NCBI GenBank assembly: GCA_026692905.1
Contig: JAPLNL010000040.1
Coordinates: 35,655 to 99,654, forward strand
Source: Planctomycetota bacterium
GTDB taxonomy: Bacteria > Planctomycetota > Planctomycetia > Pirellulales > Pirellulaceae
Length of the DNA: 64,000 nt
Reading direction: 5' to 3'
Part shown: piece by piece, positions 60,677-64,000 of the stretch
Layout of the letters: each line of letters starts with the position of its first letter
Position numbering within the stretch: the stretch's first letter is position 1
Notes under the pieces: model-generated
Seen by the model: the letters and a program-made list of their open reading frames with translations, nothing else
Database searches by the model: none
Told to the model about the DNA's origin: nothing
Position numbers and translations under genes: made by a program

Positions 60677-61118
60677 TCGAAGTAGCTCCGGGAAATTGAA
60701 TGGAATGACTGGTAGTAATTAGGCGAAACAGTTTCTGGGAGGAATAGTAGTACTTCACGTTGACCCCGCGAGAAATGAGGCAAACCCGCGTTTTGGAGAA
60801 GAAGAGTTACTTTGCACAAGTCAACGTGAAGTACCGGTGGGCTCAGGGGTGCTGATAGGAGGGTATGCCTCCCAAAAACACACGCTAAGGGGTCGCTTTT
60901 TCGCAACCAGGCCCAACTATAACTCTACCCATGCAACTAATCAATCGGGTTGCAGCCACATTCAACAGGACTTTATCTGGCCGGAACGGAGGTGTCTGGT
61001 AGGGTTTGACGCTAGCCAGAACTTGGTTTTCCGTTAAAAAAGCGGTTTCATTGGGCTCTCCAACGTATCTGAGAGGGCCGTTGATTCTCTCAAAAACTAA
61101 ATGGATGGCGCAAGCGAA
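60677..61118. other. Divergent intergenic region with inverted repeats
   Basis: About 440 bp between the oxidoreductase start and pgk. It holds the 15-bp inverted repeat at 60750-60834 and a small hairpin GGAGG/CCTCC near 60857-60870. No gene was found. Promoters for both directions must lie here. Confidence 0.5.
60750..60834. repeat. 15-bp perfect inverted repeat with 55-bp spacer
   Basis: GTACTTCACGTTGAC (60750-60764) and GTCAACGTGAAGTAC (60820-60834) are exact inverse copies. The spacer has CCCGCGAGAAATGAGGCAAA and no gene. Either a mobile palindrome or a regulator operator pair upstream of pgk. Confidence 0.8.
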
Positions 61119-62306
61119 ATGGCGAAAAAGAGTATTGCGGATGTGGATTGTCAGGGCAAAGTCGTTCTGATGCGGGTGGATTTCAACGTTCCGCAAGACG
61201 ATTCCGGTGCAATCACCGACGATCGCCGGATCCGAATGGCATTGCCGTCCATTGAATCCGTAGTCAAAAGGGGTGGGAAGCTGGTTTTGATGAGCCACCT
61301 TGGCCGCCCAAAGGGAAAGGGGCCAGAGCCTGAATTTACCCTTCGACCGACGGCGGTACGATTGTCGGAACTTTTGGGGCTACCTGTTGCTTTTGCCAGC
61401 GATACGGTCGGGCCAGATGCCGAGGCCAATGTCAAGGCGCTTCAAAACGGTGGAGTGTTGGTATTGGAAAACGTTCGTTTCAACCCAGGCGAAAAAGATG
61501 GTGAAGCCGTCTACTCGAACAAACTAGCGAGCTGGGCGGATATTTATTGCAACGACGCGTTTGGCACATGCCATCGTTTGGAAGCGTCTATGGTTGCTGT
61601 GCCTAACGCAATGGGAGCCAAGCCAAAAGTGGTTGGCTTTTTGGTGGCCAAAGAAATCCAATATCTGAGTGATACGATCGCCAACCCTCAGCGTCCGTTT
61701 GTAGCGATCCTCGGCGGAGCGAAAGTCAGCGACAAGATCAACGTGATTCAAAACCTGCTCGGTATCTGCGACCAGGTTTTGATTGGTGGCGCAATGGCCT
61801 ACACCTTCTCGCTCGCACAGGGTGGAGCGACGGGGAAGAGTTTGGTCGAAAAGGACAAAGTCGACCTCGCGAAAAAGCTGATCGCAATGGGCGGCGACAA
61901 ATTGGTGCTGCCCGTAGATACCCACTGCGGAGATGACTTCAAGGGTAGCTGCAACAAGCAAGTGGTCAAAGCGGGAGAAATTCCTGATGGTTGGGAAGGT
62001 CTCGATATCGGACCGGAAACCGCAAAGAAATTTGCCTCCATCGCGGGGAAAGCTAAGACAATTGTGTGGAATGGTCCTATGGGGGTGTTTGAGATGCCTC
62101 CATTTGATCGCGGCACGATCGCTGTTGCAGAAGCGATCGCTAAGTCGGATGGCATCAGTATTATTGGTGGGGGCGATAGCGCTGCCGCAATCGAACAGCT
62201 TGGTTTTGCGGACTCGGTAACGCACGTTAGCACCGGTGGAGGGGCGAGTCTTTCGATGCTAGAAGGTGAAAAATTTGCAGCCGTCGAATTGTTGGACAAT
62301 TGCTAG
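61119..62306 (+). CDS. pgk: Phosphoglycerate kinase
   Basis: A 395-residue enzyme from ATG 61119 (an in-frame ATG at 61101 adds six residues; neither has a strong SD). It catalyses the ATP-forming step of glycolysis and the reverse in gluconeogenesis. Family signature [12 protein letters not shown] at the N-terminus, [24 protein letters not shown], then [33 protein letters not shown] and [11 protein letters not shown] with [13 protein letters not shown]. Cytoplasmic. It ends tail-to-tail, overlapping four bases, with the zinc-ribbon gene. Confidence 0.96.
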   Translation: MAKKSIADVDCQGKVVLMRVDFNVPQDDSGAITDDRRIRMALPSIESVVKRGGKLVLMSHLGRPKGKGPEPEFTLRPTAVRLSELLGLPVAFASDTVGPDAEANVKALQNGGVLVLENVRFNPGEKDGEAVYSNKLASWADIYCNDAFGTCHRLEASMVAVPNAMGAKPKVVGFLVAKEIQYLSDTIANPQRPFVAILGGAKVSDKINVIQNLLGICDQVLIGGAMAYTFSLAQGGATGKSLVEKDKVDLAKKLIAMGGDKLVLPVDTHCGDDFKGSCNKQVVKAGEIPDGWEGLDIGPETAKKFASIAGKAKTIVWNGPMGVFEMPPFDRGTIAVAEAIAKSDGISIIGGGDSAAAIEQLGFADSVTHVSTGGGASLSMLEGEKFAAVELLDNC

Positions 62307-62608
62307 TTTTTGCTGAAGCCCATCGGAGTGGTTGTCTCTCTGGACAACGGATTTTTGATGTATTGTCGGAAGCAGTCCTTGCAGAGGTCAAACTGCTTTC
62401 GCTGATACACTTCGTCATCAAAAACCGAGCTACAAAGATCATCGGCCGAATCGAGCATGTCTTGAATGTCGTCAAGATGGTCAGGGTCATCTACCAATTC
62501 ATGATCCGGGCCATCCAAGGCCGCTTCGATTTCAATGGTCACCGTATAGTGAAGGTCCGTCGAACCATCAATTTCTCGTTTGCATCTGTCACATGAATAG
62601 TGAATCAC
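62303..62608 (-). CDS. Small zinc-ribbon-like protein
   Basis: A 101-residue protein with GTG start supported by GGAG nine bases upstream. [10 protein letters not shown] near the start and [10 protein letters not shown] near the end form two CxxC pairs, with a strongly acidic middle ([20 protein letters not shown]). A zinc-binding function is inferred. No partner genes. It converges on pgk. Confidence 0.75.
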   Translation of the reverse strand: MIHYSCDRCKREIDGSTDLHYTVTIEIEAALDGPDHELVDDPDHLDDIQDMLDSADDLCSSVFDDEVYQRKQFDLCKDCFRQYIKNPLSRETTTPMGFSKN

Positions 62609-63136
62609 GATAGAGAACTCCGTAGGAATTGGAAAGAAGCAGGAAGAGGCATGTGGTACCGTAATCCTACAACGCGAAACTAGTTGACCGCAAGCAAATT
62701 GTTTTTTTCATTGGGAACCTTTGTCGTATTTGCCGACAAACGACGCCTCAATCGTAGGGTTGGCACCCATTGTTCTGGCTAGCCAAAATAGCGGCTCACC
62801 GGAGCAACTTCGTTCAGAGGCACCGCAGCAGAACTCGTAGACATGACGCAAATGGAGGCTGTCAAATTGCTGGAAAGCCAATTAGTTGGATTGAAGGGAT
62901 GGCCTATTGCAACTGGTTGAAGAGGCAAGAGATGTTGGAGGAAGTTTAATTGTCGGTGTGCCATGCAAAGAGCATTCCTACGATAACCTGCTCGCTTTGC
63001 CATTGAAAGACTTGCCTATTCAGGGGCAAAGCCCCTATCGTTTGCATAGCGCCCAGCCCAACGGGCTGGGTCAATTCGAGCACACGACATTGATAGAGCC
63101 AGCCGCGTTTCTGATTTCAAAGGCCGAGAACTTCTT
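62609..63136. other. Gene-free stretch with hairpins
   Basis: About 530 bp between the zinc-ribbon gene start and the tpx stop. Hairpins AGGGGCAAAGCCCCT (63022-63036) and CCCAGCCCAACGGGCTGGG (63052-63070) resemble the pair at 23660-23713. Short frames here run through the hairpins and look non-coding. Confidence 0.55.
63022..63070. repeat. CCCAGCCCAACGGGCTGGG double hairpin
   Basis: Two perfect hairpins 15 bp apart, related to 23660-23713 (CCAGGCCAACGGCCTGG and GGGCCAAAGGCCC). The order of the two hairpins is opposite, so the elements may be in inverse orientation. Confidence 0.75.
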
Positions 63137-63655
63137 TTAGAGCAGCGTCTTCAAAGCAGCGATGGCGGGAGCATAGTTTGGCTCTTGAGTCACTTCAGGA
63201 ACGATTTCTCCGTAAACGACTTTTCCACTCGCGTCGAGAACATAGACCGCTCGCGTCAATAGCTTCAGCTCATCGATCATCAATCCAAAGCTCATTCCAA
63301 AGCCGCCGTTTTGATAATCGCTGCCAACCTTCATCGACTTGATGTCTTCAGCACCGCAAAAGCGATTCATCGCAAACGGCAAATCGCGGCTGACTGTCAG
63401 TGCGTTAATCTTGTCCCCCATCGCTCCCAGTTCAACGTTGAACTTCTTGGTCTGGATTTGGCAAACACCGGTATCGAGGGACGGCACAACACTGATGATG
63501 GTCGGTTTGCCCTTTAAATCGGCTAAAGTAATCGTCTTAAGACCGCCCTCGAAAAAGTGGACGGTAAAATCGGGTGCAGGGCTGCCTACTGCAAGTTCAG
63601 TACCCAGCAGAGTCATCGGTGTACCCTTGAACGTAATTGCTCCAGCGCGTGACAT
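63137..63655 (-). CDS. tpx: Thiol peroxidase
   Basis: A 172-residue atypical 2-Cys peroxiredoxin of the Tpx type that reduces hydroperoxides using thioredoxin. The peroxidatic Cys65 is in SLDTGVCQIQTKKFN (usual form T-P-V-C; Pro replaced by Gly here), and the resolving Cys100 is in MNRFCGAEDI. VGSPAPDFTV and LTRAVYVLDASGKVVYGEIV complete the family pattern. Cytoplasmic. Single gene; a dispersed hairpin lies upstream. Confidence 0.95.
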   Translation of the reverse strand: MSRAGAITFKGTPMTLLGTELAVGSPAPDFTVHFFEGGLKTITLADLKGKPTIISVVPSLDTGVCQIQTKKFNVELGAMGDKINALTVSRDLPFAMNRFCGAEDIKSMKVGSDYQNGGFGMSFGLMIDELKLLTRAVYVLDASGKVVYGEIVPEVTQEPNYAPAIAALKTLL

Positions 63656-63808
63656 CGTTAATCCTCGTTGTTGTTTTGTGAAAAGCGGTTAATCAGGCAC
63701 GAAAATTAAGGTTTTTCCGACTATTCGTCAATGCTTGAACCGAAGTTCCTGAGAGTCAAGTTCGAACCGGCTTGACGGAATTTAGGCGAGCGGTGGGGGC
63801 CAATCTCC

Positions 63809-63859
63809 TTAGCACGACGCGCAAGCTAGTGAATTGGACCGTAAATTCACTAGCTTGCG
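63809..63859. repeat. Dispersed hairpin, family A copy 4 (right arm truncated)
   Basis: TTAGCACGACGCGCAAGCTA is complete, but the right arm stops after TTCACTAGCTTGCG and continues into unrelated AGTTTTGAAG. The missing CGTCGTGCTAA suggests truncation by a rearrangement. Confidence 0.85.
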
Positions 63860-63890
63860 AGTTTTGAAGTTGCACACTTTTTGCAGTGTT

Positions 63891-64000
63891 CTATGCAGCC
63901 ATCCGGTATTCCCTTGGTGAAGTATTATGTAGCCATTGTTTGAGTTTTGCGATGCCTCCGGAAGTTTTTAATCGATTTGAGATGTATTTGAGCTCGTTCG
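63891..64000 (-). CDS. C-terminal end of an unidentified protein (cut by window edge)
   Basis: The minus-strand frame that ends at TAG 63891 reads NELKYISNRLKTSGGIAKLK and then QWLHNTSPREYRMAA before the stop. The composition looks coding and it runs off the window. No family can be assigned from 36 residues. It lies 31 bp from the truncated hairpin. Confidence 0.4.
   Translation of the reverse strand, partial: NELKYISNRLKTSGGIAKLKQWLHNTSPREYRMAA

Noticed and set aside
62907..63140. 77-residue plus-strand frame before tpx
   Set aside because: About half of it is translated from two hairpins; no family or start signal.

Overview
The window reads as the chromosome of a planctomycete, most likely a Pirellulaceae-type member of Planctomycetota. 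The evidence is two paralogous DUF1501 + DUF1549/DUF1553 cytochrome pairs, a secreted protein whose N-terminus carries the planctomycetal LExR-type motif and whose C-terminus carries a dockerin, several Tat-exported dehydrogenase and isomerase proteins, many PQQ-type propellers, and a dense set of short palindromic repeats. No rRNA, tRNA, CRISPR array or intact insertion sequence was seen. Gene starts were chosen by eye and some are uncertain.

Layout. 0-4 kb (minus): a three-gene operon with a proline-rich single-span membrane protein, a CpsD/ParA-like ATPase whose P-loop lysine is arginine, and an ExeA-like AAA ATPase. 4.5-7.1 kb (plus): an M64-like metallopeptidase with SdrD-B-like and dockerin domains. 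8.3-15 kb (minus): a catabolic-looking cluster of two enolase-superfamily enzymes, an MlrC/M81 enzyme, an MFS transporter and a succinylglutamate desuccinylase/aspartoacylase-type hydrolase. 15.1-25.1 kb: two DUF1501/DUF1549 pairs in mirror-image divergent order. 25.4-31.9 kb: a glycosidase-like secreted protein, then a minus-strand cluster of quinoprotein dehydrogenase, sugar isomerase, a short propeller-tail ORF and an inositol-phosphatase-family protein. 32-35.4 kb (plus): a hypothetical protein, a methyltransferase with a histone-H1-like tail, and an AtzG/AtzE-type small subunit plus amidase. 35.5-39.3 kb (minus): an SH3-domain envelope protein and a HEAT-like membrane protein. 39.5-43 kb (plus): coproheme decarboxylase (ChdC/HemQ), then an XPB-like helicase overlapping a Bax1-type (DUF790) nuclease.

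43.2-45.4 kb is a gene graveyard with remnants of comM, a formylglycine-generating-enzyme-like protein and a REP-associated (RAYT) transposase. 45.9-47.9 kb holds a secreted propeller protein and a secreted protein with a caspase/CHAT-like His-Cys dyad. 48-50.4 kb holds short plus-strand ORFs separated by copies of a palindrome whose arms co-vary. 50.6-57.9 kb has a P-loop-less SMC/ABC-like ATPase half, an ABC-2 permease, a YciI protein, a class II-like cytochrome c and an operon ending in aroA. 58.3-63.7 kb holds a TPR protein, a Gfo/Idh/MocA oxidoreductase with a clear terminator, pgk, a zinc-ribbon protein and tpx. The right edge holds the end of an unidentified minus-strand gene.

The repeats are the strongest theme. 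At least six families of short palindromes occupy the intergenic spaces. One of them, about 60-100 bp with GAGGCTCCTGCCGA-type arms, has entered coding sequence in frame: once in the central loop of the MFS transporter and twice at the N-terminus of a DUF1549 protein.
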